A stretch of DNA of 64,000 nt. Origin: Lodderomyces elongisporus (Eukaryota; Ascomycota; Pichiomycetes; Serinales; Debaryomycetaceae). The notes under the pieces were generated by a model. It was not told the DNA's origin, ran no database searches, and saw only the letters and a list, made by a program, of their open reading frames with translations. Below, one piece after another: positions 22,427-31,774 of this stretch; position 1 is the first letter of the stretch; each line of letters begins with the position of its first letter. The stretch spans positions 2,551,501-2,615,500 of the forward strand of contig NC_083673.1 in the NCBI RefSeq assembly GCF_030384665.1. Reading direction: 5' to 3'. A program made the translations under genes and the position numbers.

Positions 22427-22819
22427 ATGTCAATTCAAACCAGAGGATTAAAAGAAGAACTAGTACCATTGCACGAGATAAGACGTCCCATCCCACCAGT
22501 GCTAGATCATCAAAAGATAGACGCAATGGTATCTACATTGAAAGGAGTGCCGATGGAATCAGCGACATGTAAAGTTGAAGATATTACAGGTGGCGAATTG
22601 CCTCCAATTGATGTGTTTAAGGTTAGAGAGGAAGGAAAGAATTATTATTTTGCATTTGGCGGATGCCATCGTTTCCAAGCCTATGATAGGCTAAGCCAGG
22701 AAAGTGGCAAGGAAGTATTGGTCAAATCTAGGATATTGCCTGCAACAAGAAAAACACTAAAAGTCTATCTTGGAGCTTCAGTTGATGAAATGTTTAAAGA
22801 CATTGATGAGTCAAAGTAG
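22427..22819 (+). CDS. SRX1: sulfiredoxin
   Basis: A 130-residue protein, the usual size for sulfiredoxin, which uses ATP to reduce the sulfinic form of 2-Cys peroxiredoxins after peroxide stress. The active-site motif FAFGGCHRFQAY has the catalytic cysteine at residue 80, and the ParB-like fold region begins with PLHEIRRPIPPV and DHQKIDAMVSTL. It lies between two ferric reductase genes, divergent from FRE-1 across the retroelement and convergent with FRE-2, whose stop codon is 172 bp away. Regulation by a Yap1/Cap1 factor is suggested by the upstream TTAGTAA. Confidence 0.95.
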   Translation: MSIQTRGLKEELVPLHEIRRPIPPVLDHQKIDAMVSTLKGVPMESATCKVEDITGGELPPIDVFKVREEGKNYYFAFGGCHRFQAYDRLSQESGKEVLVKSRILPATRKTLKVYLGASVDEMFKDIDESK

Positions 22820-22990
22820 ACATTCAGAAAAATATGCGCTGTACTTCAAATGAATGATAAAGAAAGAAAAAGAAATAGAAGTAAAAATTTAAAAATAAAT
22901 TTAAAAAGTAAATGAAAAAAAAAAAGAAAAAGACATATATATATATATTCAAACTTTACAATAGCAGAAACAGAAAATACAAACAACATC

Positions 22991-25273
22991 TCAAGACCAT
23001 ACTTGGACTTGCTCATAAAAATCAACCCTCTTTTTTTCCTTGTTGTCAACATTTTCAGCGCAGTAATAACGCAATTGATCGACCATCACGGAATGGCCAC
23101 ATGTGACAAATGCAGTTGAGCCCATGGACTCGTGGATTTCAGTGGCGACAATATCTTCAATATTTGGTCGACCTTCTTTGAACTGGATGTGTGAAAGATC
23201 ATTCTTGATCAGTGAGATGATCTCCAAAGAGTTGCTTTTTTCATCATAGTCATCAACATCGACCCCAACACCTGCACCTGTACCTGTAGTTGCACCTGCA
23301 CCGCCAATTTCGTCGCATGAGCTGCTGTTTTCACTCAGATGTATTTCCTTCACTTCCGAAGAAATGTTTACTTGTTCTTTGGCATCATTTTTCTCCTCGT
23401 CAATTGAATCATCTGAATTGGAATCTCTAGCAAATTCTTCGATGCATGAGAATCTTGATGGCTGCGTGACATAAATGGTAGTTTCGATATTTGTGTTCTT
23501 TAAACTCTGCAATTCCTCGTAAAACCAATGCAAAGACTTCCATTCCCTAACAACCCACATAAGCTTTAAAGATATTCTGCTACTTTGATTCTTTCCACGC
23601 CTTGCAATATCATAGACTTCAGAGTAGATACCTGGAATACCATTACCTCCTGCAATAAAGACTGCAGTATCGGCATATTTCGCAGGTGTATCTTCACCAT
23701 ATGGACCTTCAATACCAACTCTAATCTTACATCTCTTGTCGGGTGATGCAACTAAGGTCTTGTACAAACTATGTGTAATGCCACCTTTCACTTTGCAAAA
23801 CAAAACAATCGAACACTCTTTTTCAACTGAGTCTGTGAATGTAAATGGATGCGATTGCCAAAAATAACTAGGTTTAAAAAAATGTATAAACGCATGACCA
23901 CCGGGGATCAGTCTCCATGACTTGGGTTTAGGTACAACAACTTTCAATGTCTCATCCGCTAATAAATACACATCGGCCTTGGGAAAACCAAACCATATCA
24001 AACGGACAATCCGGACCAATCGATCAAATGCAAAAATTGCCACTGTAGGGTAGACCATCTGTATATAGCCAAGATCAACAACATGATACCAAGTTCCCAC
24101 AACCCAAATAACAGCAAATGCAATATGTGCAAGAAGAAACCATTCATACCACCGTCTTCTAAGATAAAGCATCAGACTTCCCAATAAGATGCCACCGGCA
24201 ACGGTAGCCACAATACCCCAAATAAAATAGTTTCTTGTTACAGCTCTGGAATAACGATCACCTTCCGCAATTGTGAAACACACTGCGTGAATTACAACCA
24301 ACATAAACATAACTCTAGAAGTATGTCTGTGGTAGGTTATAAATGTGCCAAAGTTCCAGCGAGTAACCCATTGCAAAAAGTTGTTTCTACCGGCAAACAA
24401 AAAGATTAATGGCATAAACATAGTTGCTGTAATACCTGTTCTATCGGCAACATACCTAATCTCAGCCTTGTATCTGCTGCCATTAAATCTTGGATCATTA
24501 TCCAAGGCTTCAATGTTAAGCGCATTACATAACAAGACAACCCCATAAAACAATGCAATAACTAAAGATTCAAATCTTGATAGAATGAGGAAACCAAAAA
24601 ATTTAAGAAAATTCTGTTCCTGGGTTCTTTTTGTACCAAAAGCGGCGGGCATGGTAACATGTTTTCTCCAATAATTAAGCAACGGATGTGTCATCTTTTT
24701 AGACGCGTTTGGAAACAACACTTTACTCCAGTTAAACACAGCACCGAGCAACAACACCAATGCCCAATAGCCCAATATACCGGCACCATAGTAGAGAGAA
24801 TGGCCATAATTGTCATAGAATCTCTTATATGACTCCTGATACAATTCACTATTATTTGGGTTCAATTTTATTGGAACTTGAGGGACCATGTGCTTGTTGA
24901 ACCCGGGGATATCAGACACAGATTTGGCGTTCTTATTGTAATGCTCAATTGCTTCATCAAACCAATCTCTTCTTATTTTAACACGGCTTCTTCTGCATCC
25001 TTGTATCATTGCACTTGTGTATTTGGGCGAAGTCTTGCCAAGTGCTTGCATACATCCGGCAATCGTGGCGACTGCATTTTTATCGCCACATACTGAACAA
25101 CGACGGTCTCTCATATCACAGAAAGAAACCTCGGCATTCATCTGTGCTTGGCATCCGTAGTAGTAGCTCATATAGCTATTGTCTTTGTATGGTCGTCCAA
25201 GAGCAGCAACATTAGTTGTCAACAACGTAAAAATGAATACAATAGTAAACTTATTGAACCAGATCATGATCAT
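22991..25273 (-). CDS. ferric/cupric reductase transmembrane protein (FRE family), copy 2
   Basis: A 760-residue FRE metalloreductase. I start it at the ATG that gives MIMIWFNKFTIVFIFTLL, a clear signal peptide; an upstream in-frame ATG at 25345 would add 24 residues ahead of the signal. The extracellular region has paired cysteines (YYGCQAQ, RRCSVCGD). Haem-ligand pairs are in HRHTSRVMFMLVVIHA and LLAHIAFAVIWVVGTWYH. HPFTFT binds FAD (near 470), GGNGIPG binds NADPH (near 540), and CGHSVMVDQLR closes the domain. An acidic, Ser/Gly/Ala-rich variable loop occupies about 650-690. It is much closer to copy 3 than to copy 1; the last 25 or so residues are nearly identical to copy 3, which suggests duplication or gene conversion. 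Confidence 0.95.
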   Translation of the reverse strand: MIMIWFNKFTIVFIFTLLTTNVAALGRPYKDNSYMSYYYGCQAQMNAEVSFCDMRDRRCSVCGDKNAVATIAGCMQALGKTSPKYTSAMIQGCRRSRVKIRRDWFDEAIEHYNKNAKSVSDIPGFNKHMVPQVPIKLNPNNSELYQESYKRFYDNYGHSLYYGAGILGYWALVLLLGAVFNWSKVLFPNASKKMTHPLLNYWRKHVTMPAAFGTKRTQEQNFLKFFGFLILSRFESLVIALFYGVVLLCNALNIEALDNDPRFNGSRYKAEIRYVADRTGITATMFMPLIFLFAGRNNFLQWVTRWNFGTFITYHRHTSRVMFMLVVIHAVCFTIAEGDRYSRAVTRNYFIWGIVATVAGGILLGSLMLYLRRRWYEWFLLAHIAFAVIWVVGTWYHVVDLGYIQMVYPTVAIFAFDRLVRIVRLIWFGFPKADVYLLADETLKVVVPKPKSWRLIPGGHAFIHFFKPSYFWQSHPFTFTDSVEKECSIVLFCKVKGGITHSLYKTLVASPDKRCKIRVGIEGPYGEDTPAKYADTAVFIAGGNGIPGIYSEVYDIARRGKNQSSRISLKLMWVVREWKSLHWFYEELQSLKNTNIETTIYVTQPSRFSCIEEFARDSNSDDSIDEEKNDAKEQVNISSEVKEIHLSENSSSCDEIGGAGATTGTGAGVGVDVDDYDEKSNSLEIISLIKNDLSHIQFKEGRPNIEDIVATEIHESMGSTAFVTCGHSVMVDQLRYYCAENVDNKEKKRVDFYEQVQVWS

Positions 25274-27112
25274 TAGTGGGGGAAGGGAGGGGAAAGGGTT
25301 TTTTCTTGATGTCCAAATACAATAAGTATTCAAAAAATTTTGCATTTTTTAAAACATCAATGGAAAATAAGGATATTTCGTACCATTTTTATATTCCATC
25401 TTTAGAGAGTCCTTTTGCCAAACCACTCAAACATATCCCAAGGGGAGAACAATAGGTTAAGGTTTGAATCTGTTCAAGCCAATAGCATGGCCGCAAAAAA
25501 AACTTTTGTTATCCATGAAAAAAAAAAATTTAATTTCCAAATTTCCAAATTTCCAAATTGCAATACAGAGTAATTATTGTACCTTTGCATATCATTTCAA
25601 GTGACAGCTGCGAAAGAAAAGGAGTAAATTAAAAGACAAAAGACAAAAATTTCTGGGCATTGAGGCCAATTTATCAATTTGATCAGTTGAAAAATTAAAA
25701 TTGAGTCTATTGTCCTCCATATGCTTGTATTATCAAAGACTGCATAGGTTCTAAAAATGGCTCTTGACTTGATTGATATAATTGACACACAAATACAATA
25801 CCCGCTCGAACCTATGCCAATGTATTAATACTCAACTTTTTTTTTTTGTACCTCATACTATTAATCCAATCAGAGCAAAGCGTTTGTCTTTTGACAATCG
25901 AGATCTATTGTTCATTAACGTTCGTAAGTGATGTTGATAATTTGTTCTCCGATTCTAAGCCGACTTAATTTATTTATAATCTAAAGCATCAATTGCACAA
26001 TAACGAATAAAGCTGCTCTAACGAATATGAATAGGAGTGGGCAAGGAGAAATCCTCCTTTTCTCCATCAATTCAATTATCTATTCATTGATCGTTTGCAA
26101 AGCGCAAGTGTTTCAACTTTTCCTCAAAACAAGATTCTAAGATTGATCTTTCAACAATAAATGAATCAAGCTTTAAAAGCTGGATTTAAAAGAATAAATG
26201 TCAAATATTGTGAGTCAAGTTGACAAGTGATTTTTATAATGAAACATATCAAAAATTAAAAAAAAAAAAAAAATTTCATATGCTTCATCTGCTCCAGCTT
26301 CAACACATGGTTCCCATCCAATCAAATACCTGATCAGGACATACAGCGTCTCCGTTTGACCTTCACGCATTGTGCAGCACTTTTCACCCTGGCATTGTTG
26401 TCAATATGTTACCTGGGTAAAACCACCTTCTATTCTTCGTCAAAATTCGGATGGTGATGTTGTTGTTTTGTTTCTTTAAGAAGTGGAAAATAAAAATTAC
26501 CAAAAAAAAAAAAAAAAAAAAACATAAACGCAATTCGCACTGCTTAATTTTATTATCAAAACTTTCAAAAAAAAAATCTTGGCATAATTATTTTATCGTT
26601 TTGTATTTTTTTTTTCTTCTTCTTCTTCTTTTCAATTCAATTCAATTCCTTTTCAGGTCCATTGATTGTTTGCTGGATAGACTTCTGATTTTGACACAAC
26701 AAATTGACCAAGAAGCAATGCTTGCGTCTAAATCAAAAATCAAAAACCAAAAAAAAAAAAGAAAGAAAAGAAAAGAAAAAACATTTCCTCTGTCTTCATG
26801 CCTTTCATGTTTTGTTGGAAATTCCCATGTCAATTTCATCGAATGGAGGACTTTAGATTTGCAACTTTTTTTCTCTTCGTTTTTATATTCATTTTTTTCA
26901 GTTTCATCTTCTTTTCGTAACTTTGCAAAATTACGAGCAAAAAATAAAGGGCCCCTTAAGGTTGTGGCTAGTTAATTTAAATATCTTTAAAGTAACCAGG
27001 AACAAAATATTTAACAATATTCAATTGATTTTCGTTTATATATATTTATATATCTATAATAATACCAAGTCAGTATACTCCCTCACAAACCAAAATCTAT
27101 CACCTTCCACCT
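25274..27112. promoter_or_regulatory. FRE-2 upstream region with three CCAAT boxes; FRE-3 3' flank
   Basis: 1.8 kb without a credible gene. CCAAT occurs at 25479-25483, 25866-25870 and 26318-26322, the last two extended to CCAATCA. In Candida the CCAAT-binding complex (Hap2/3/5 with Hap43) controls iron genes, including ferric reductases, so these are candidate sites. Direct triplication of AAATTTCC lies at about 25534-25556. Poly-A/T runs at 26258-26273 and 26503-26521 give spurious Lys/Phe-rich reading frames. Confidence 0.45.
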
Positions 27113-29329
27113 TTACGCCCAAACTTGGACTTGCTCGTAAAAGTCTACTCTCTTCTTTTCCTTATTATCGACATTTTCGGCACAATAGTAACGCAACTGG
27201 TCAACCATCGCTGAGTGTCCGCACGTGACAAATGCAACAGACCCATTGGATTCGTGAATCTCTTGTGAAACAATCTCCCCCACTTGCGGTCTACCTTCTT
27301 TGAAATCGATATGCGAGAGCTCTTTTCGTATACAATCAACAATAAACTGTGTATCCGCCTTTTCGTCACATGAACTCTCCTCTTCTATTTTCGCACCCTC
27401 CTTGACAATCTCTTTGGCTTCTTTGTTTTCACAATCAAAGTCCTCGTCTGCTGACGATGGAAGAAAGTCGCGGTCAAACCCAACAAATCTGTGATTGAAA
27501 TCATTGACATACGCATGGTTAGATGGCTGCGTGATGTAAATTGTAGTCTCAATACGGCTGGTCTTCAAACTCATGAGTTCTTCGTAAAACCAGTACAAGG
27601 ACCTCCACTCGCGAACAACCCAAATCAATTTTAAAACATTCTTACCCTCAGACTTGCTTGAACCTCGACGTGCAATATCGTTGACCTCTGAAAAAATACC
27701 CGGAATACCATTACCTCCAGCAACAAACACCGCCGTGTCTGCGTATATCGCTGCTGAAGCCTCTCCATATGGACCTTCGACCCCAACTCTGATCTTGCAC
27801 GTTCTACCAGGTGACGCATTCAATGTCTTGTACAAGCTATGTGTAATGCCTCCCTTCACCTTACAATACAACACAATCGAGTTTTGATTCTCCACCGAGT
27901 CGGTAAATGTGAATGGGTGTGATTGCCAGAAATAAGTGGGCTTGAGAAAATGGATAAATGCATGCCCACCAGGTATCGACTTCCAAGACCTCGGCTTGGG
28001 AATCACCACCTTCAAAGTCTCGTCTGCAAGTAAAATCACATCCGCCTTGGGAAAGCCAAAGTACACTAGCCTACCAATTCTCACTAATCTGTCAAAGAGC
28101 CAAATTGCAACAGATGGATATACGAGATCCAAGTAGCCCAAATCTTTTACATGGGTCCATGCACCACCAGTCCAAATCGCTGCCAAGATGATGTGACAAA
28201 GTAAGAACAACTCATAGATGTTTCTACGAAGGTAAAGCATACCTTGCATCATGATTATTCCACCAGACACAAGTGCAATTATTCCCCATTTGAAGTAAGT
28301 CTCTTTCACGTCTGTAGAATAGTAGCTTCCTTCGGCAATAGTAAAGCATACAGCGTGTATCACAATCAACATAAACATGATACGAGACGTGTGACGATGA
28401 TACATTATAAAGGTACTAAAGTTCCAGCGGGTTAACCATTGCAAAAAGTTGTTTCTACCGGCAAACAAAAACACCAATGGCATAAAAGTGGTTGCTGTGA
28501 TACCTGTTCTATCGGCAACGTATCTGATTTCAGCTTGATATCTTGAATAAAATATCGGATCATTGGGAATTGCTTCCATATTCAATGCGTTGCAAAGAAT
28601 CACAACTCCGTAAAACAATCCAATAATTAATGATTCCAATCTCGATGGGATAAGGAACCCAAATACCTTGAAAAACATATGTTCCTGCAGTTTTTTGTTA
28701 CCAAATAGTGCTGGCATGGTCACGTGCTTTCTCCACAAATTGACAATAGGGTTAGTCATTTTCTTTGTTAGGTTAGGAAACAAGATCTTGGACCAATTTG
28801 CCACGGCTCCAAGCAATAACACCAATGCCCAATAACCCAATAGACCAGATCCGTAGTATAATGAGTTTGTGTAGTTGGCGTAGAATCTCCTATAAGCTTC
28901 CAAAGTTATGTTTGTGCTGGTTTGATTTAAAATAAATGGTGTGTCAATGGGAACAGTTGTATTAAAGTCTTGGATTTCCGATGCTGTTTGTGCATTGGAG
29001 TTATAGTATTTAAGAGCATCTTCGTACCAAGTACTTGATAATGTGACGTAAGATTCCTCGCAAGTCTCGATATATGAATTGATGCTTTTCTCTGTTAATC
29101 CTCCGACGGATTGAAGACAACCAGCTAACGTGGCGAGGTAATTTTCATCAGTACAGGGACAAGTGTAATTGGTAGCTGAGCAGATTGTAACTTCTGATGT
29201 AATCTCTGCTTGACAAGCATAAAGAAAACGCTGCGAATCGTACCTTTGGTATTTTTCACCATAGGCTGTAGCTTTTGCAACCACGGTTATGAATATAAAA
29301 AGCACTGAAGGAAAATTTGTTGACCACAT
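27113..29329 (-). CDS. ferric/cupric reductase transmembrane protein (FRE family), copy 3
   Basis: A 738-residue FRE metalloreductase with an N-terminal signal peptide (MWSTNFPSVLFIFITVVAKA). The Cys-containing extracellular domain includes YTCPCTDENYLATLAGC. The ferric-reductase membrane domain has haem pairs in HRHTSRIMFMLIVIHA and CHIILAAIWTGGAWTH. HPFTFT lies near 469, GGNGIPG near 538, and the terminal CGHSAMVDQLR motif is present. Several NxT/NxS sites in the N-terminal part suggest glycosylation. The variable loop is Asp/Glu-rich. High similarity to copy 2 over the membrane and C-terminal domains marks the two as recent paralogs; their extracellular domains have diverged most. Confidence 0.95.
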   Translation of the reverse strand: MWSTNFPSVLFIFITVVAKATAYGEKYQRYDSQRFLYACQAEITSEVTICSATNYTCPCTDENYLATLAGCLQSVGGLTEKSINSYIETCEESYVTLSSTWYEDALKYYNSNAQTASEIQDFNTTVPIDTPFILNQTSTNITLEAYRRFYANYTNSLYYGSGLLGYWALVLLLGAVANWSKILFPNLTKKMTNPIVNLWRKHVTMPALFGNKKLQEHMFFKVFGFLIPSRLESLIIGLFYGVVILCNALNMEAIPNDPIFYSRYQAEIRYVADRTGITATTFMPLVFLFAGRNNFLQWLTRWNFSTFIMYHRHTSRIMFMLIVIHAVCFTIAEGSYYSTDVKETYFKWGIIALVSGGIIMMQGMLYLRRNIYELFLLCHIILAAIWTGGAWTHVKDLGYLDLVYPSVAIWLFDRLVRIGRLVYFGFPKADVILLADETLKVVIPKPRSWKSIPGGHAFIHFLKPTYFWQSHPFTFTDSVENQNSIVLYCKVKGGITHSLYKTLNASPGRTCKIRVGVEGPYGEASAAIYADTAVFVAGGNGIPGIFSEVNDIARRGSSKSEGKNVLKLIWVVREWRSLYWFYEELMSLKTSRIETTIYITQPSNHAYVNDFNHRFVGFDRDFLPSSADEDFDCENKEAKEIVKEGAKIEEESSCDEKADTQFIVDCIRKELSHIDFKEGRPQVGEIVSQEIHESNGSVAFVTCGHSAMVDQLRYYCAENVDNKEKKRVDFYEQVQVWA

Positions 29330-31320
29330 CTTTCGTGTTTCCTTTTTATTTTGTACTTTAATTTTTGCTTTTATTTTAATTTATTTATTTTGTTAGTTTT
29401 GGATTTTTCTTTTGCTGCAAATTTAGAAAGCTCCAAAATTTATATTTTTTTTTTTTTGTTTCTAAATCTGAAGATTAGAATTTCAAGACTATGTAAAGCA
29501 AGTCAAGACAAACTGGCAAAAAAAGAAGTGGAAGGTGAAGTATGATATTTGAATCTTGGAAATCACCAAGAAGAATACCATTGCTTTTTTCAATGGAAAT
29601 ACCATTAGCTTTTATAGCCTAATTGTGGTGTGTTTCTTTTTTTACTATTTTTTTTCACTGGTATAACAATTGAATCTTTTTTTTACCTTTTTTGTTCTTT
29701 TCTTATTTCCAATACTGCCAATTACAAGGGGAGCAAATTGCAAAGCCACTATTTCGTTGAAGACCACCTCCTAAGATAGTAAGTACTTGAATAAAGCAAA
29801 GTACATTAATAAATAAATTAATTTATAATGAAAAAAAGGACAATTAAAAGGAAAGATAATCCCGGTGCCATAGTAAATGATTCACAATTGGAATGTTGTA
29901 ATGCAAACCTCACTTAAAGAAAAGGAGAAAAAGGACAAAAGGACAAAAGGACAAAAATAACCAAGTACCGCCCTATGCCTTTGTAGAGTTTGCAAAGAAC
30001 TTTAATAAATTTTCCTATATTCTTTTCTTTTTGTAGTTGTTTGGCTTCTAGATTTCTTTATTGTGTCGTTCATATTTGATACATTGTTCCTTCAAGTTTC
30101 GAATTGATACTTTGCTTTTCCTGCACTCTAACAAGGTTTTTCCTTCTTTTCTTTTCTTTTTTTTTAAAAAAAAAAAACTGTGTTCCATTGAGCTTTATTA
30201 ACCACAATAGGTTATAGGAGTATTAAGAAGGTGCAAACTAAATACACAAATTCAACAAGTAAGAAAATTGGTGTTGTGGTTTGTTTTTTTTCATGTGCTC
30301 TTTGTTGATTTGTTGAAAGTGCTTGCACGCTGTGTAATTGCTGTTCAATCCTTATTGTTCTCATGCGTCACAGGAAACTCACCTCCTCCCTCCAAAGAAA
30401 AAAATCAGAAACATTTGTTGGAAGAACAAAGAGCTAGATATTGAAACAAAATTTTTTGTTTTTTGTTTATCTAAAGAATCAAATACATAGTTGATACAAT
30501 TGGCTCTTTTGTTTTCTTTTGTTTTTTGTTCTTTTGTTTTCTTTGTTTTATTAATTGGTTTGATTTGTTGGATATGTATATATCTTTTTTTGTGCTCTGT
30601 GTATGGAAGAGCTAGTAGGCAGTGCTGCGTTTCTAATGAATATCATGTACATGTCTAATGTTTTTAGTGAGAGGACTTGCTTGTGTGAAAAGGTGTGGAT
30701 ATTCTGACTCTTTACATGCACTTTGAAAGGAGTTAAGTTTAAGGGGCAAAAAATATAAAAATTTAATAGATGAAGTATCTTTGATGATTGGTGGATTTGT
30801 CAACTGTTCATATTGTTTTCCATTGTAATTTCAACAACAAAAAATAACAAAAAAGCAAAACGTCCCCTAATCAAGATTTCATAATAACGGTCAAACTAAT
30901 TCCTTTTGCAGAAAAGAAGAAAAGAAAAAAAGGGGGGGAATTGACAGAAAATGGAATTTTAAATGGAATTTGAAATCTTAGTTCCTGCTTCGCTAGCATA
31001 GAAGTTAGTTAATTACAGAATAGTTAGGAGCATTTGGTTGAGTATAATTACTACTGGTAGAACAAGAAAAAAAACAAACTTGAAGACGGAGTGAAACTAT
31101 ATCAAAATACCACATCTTGAATATTGCACATACGTTTAAACTTGTATACTGGTACGTTGTATCATATTTGATATTCACAAACTCTTTTGATTCTGTTAAC
31201 TCTTTTGCAACAAAAGCAAACTTTTTTGTCAACTTTCCCTAAATATGGGTGCTAGAAGGGTTGAGTTGTTGACAATGTGAGCATAATTGTGTTGATGGAG
31301 AGAGAGGTTTGTAGACGAAT
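29330..31320. other. FRE-3 upstream region, no gene seen
   Basis: 2 kb of AT-rich DNA between the FRE-3 start and the solo LTR. CCAAT/ATTGG pentamers occur only far upstream (for example near 30496, 30553 and 30787). Homopolymer and (TTTTC)n runs are common. No open frame over about 75 codons and no RNA gene recognised. Confidence 0.5.
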
Positions 31321-31774
31321 TGTCACAGTGCGACACACACTGGACGCTCTGTGCCCTCGTTTCCGCTAAGTGAATATTTGGAAAATATTGCACGACATGG
31401 AAAACTTGAAACTTCAAACAAGATGAGTTTATATAAATAGGAACGAGAAGTGGTAAAATTAACTTATCACTATTATATAGAAATATCGGTTAAATACATA
31501 ATTTAGACGGTCAACTACATCGAACACAAATCACTAGGTGAACGTGCAGAGTGTATACTCTCACGATTCTCCTTACTAGTGACTTTGTATGAGACAATTT
31601 ACTCTCTTAACTTATGAGCATTGAGACCTTTATAGGTGCGATCATTGACAATTACACTTAGTTGGAATATAGCCTATCAAGTCACGAACTCAAACCGCTG
31701 GTATCGGTGAGCTACCAGCTCAAACCGATGCTCAGCAGTCGTACACTTGTCACTTGTGACAGTGCTATGCGACA
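31321..31774. repeat. solo LTR of the same family as the 18.5-21.1 kb element
   Basis: 454 bp, TG...CA, same length as the paired LTRs and differing from them at roughly ten positions (for example GTTAAATACATAATTTAG where the pair has GTAAAATATAGATTTTAT). It is flanked on both sides by CGAAT (31316-31320 and 31775-31779), a perfect 5-bp target-site duplication. This is what LTR-LTR recombination leaves after an older insertion. Confidence 0.95.
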
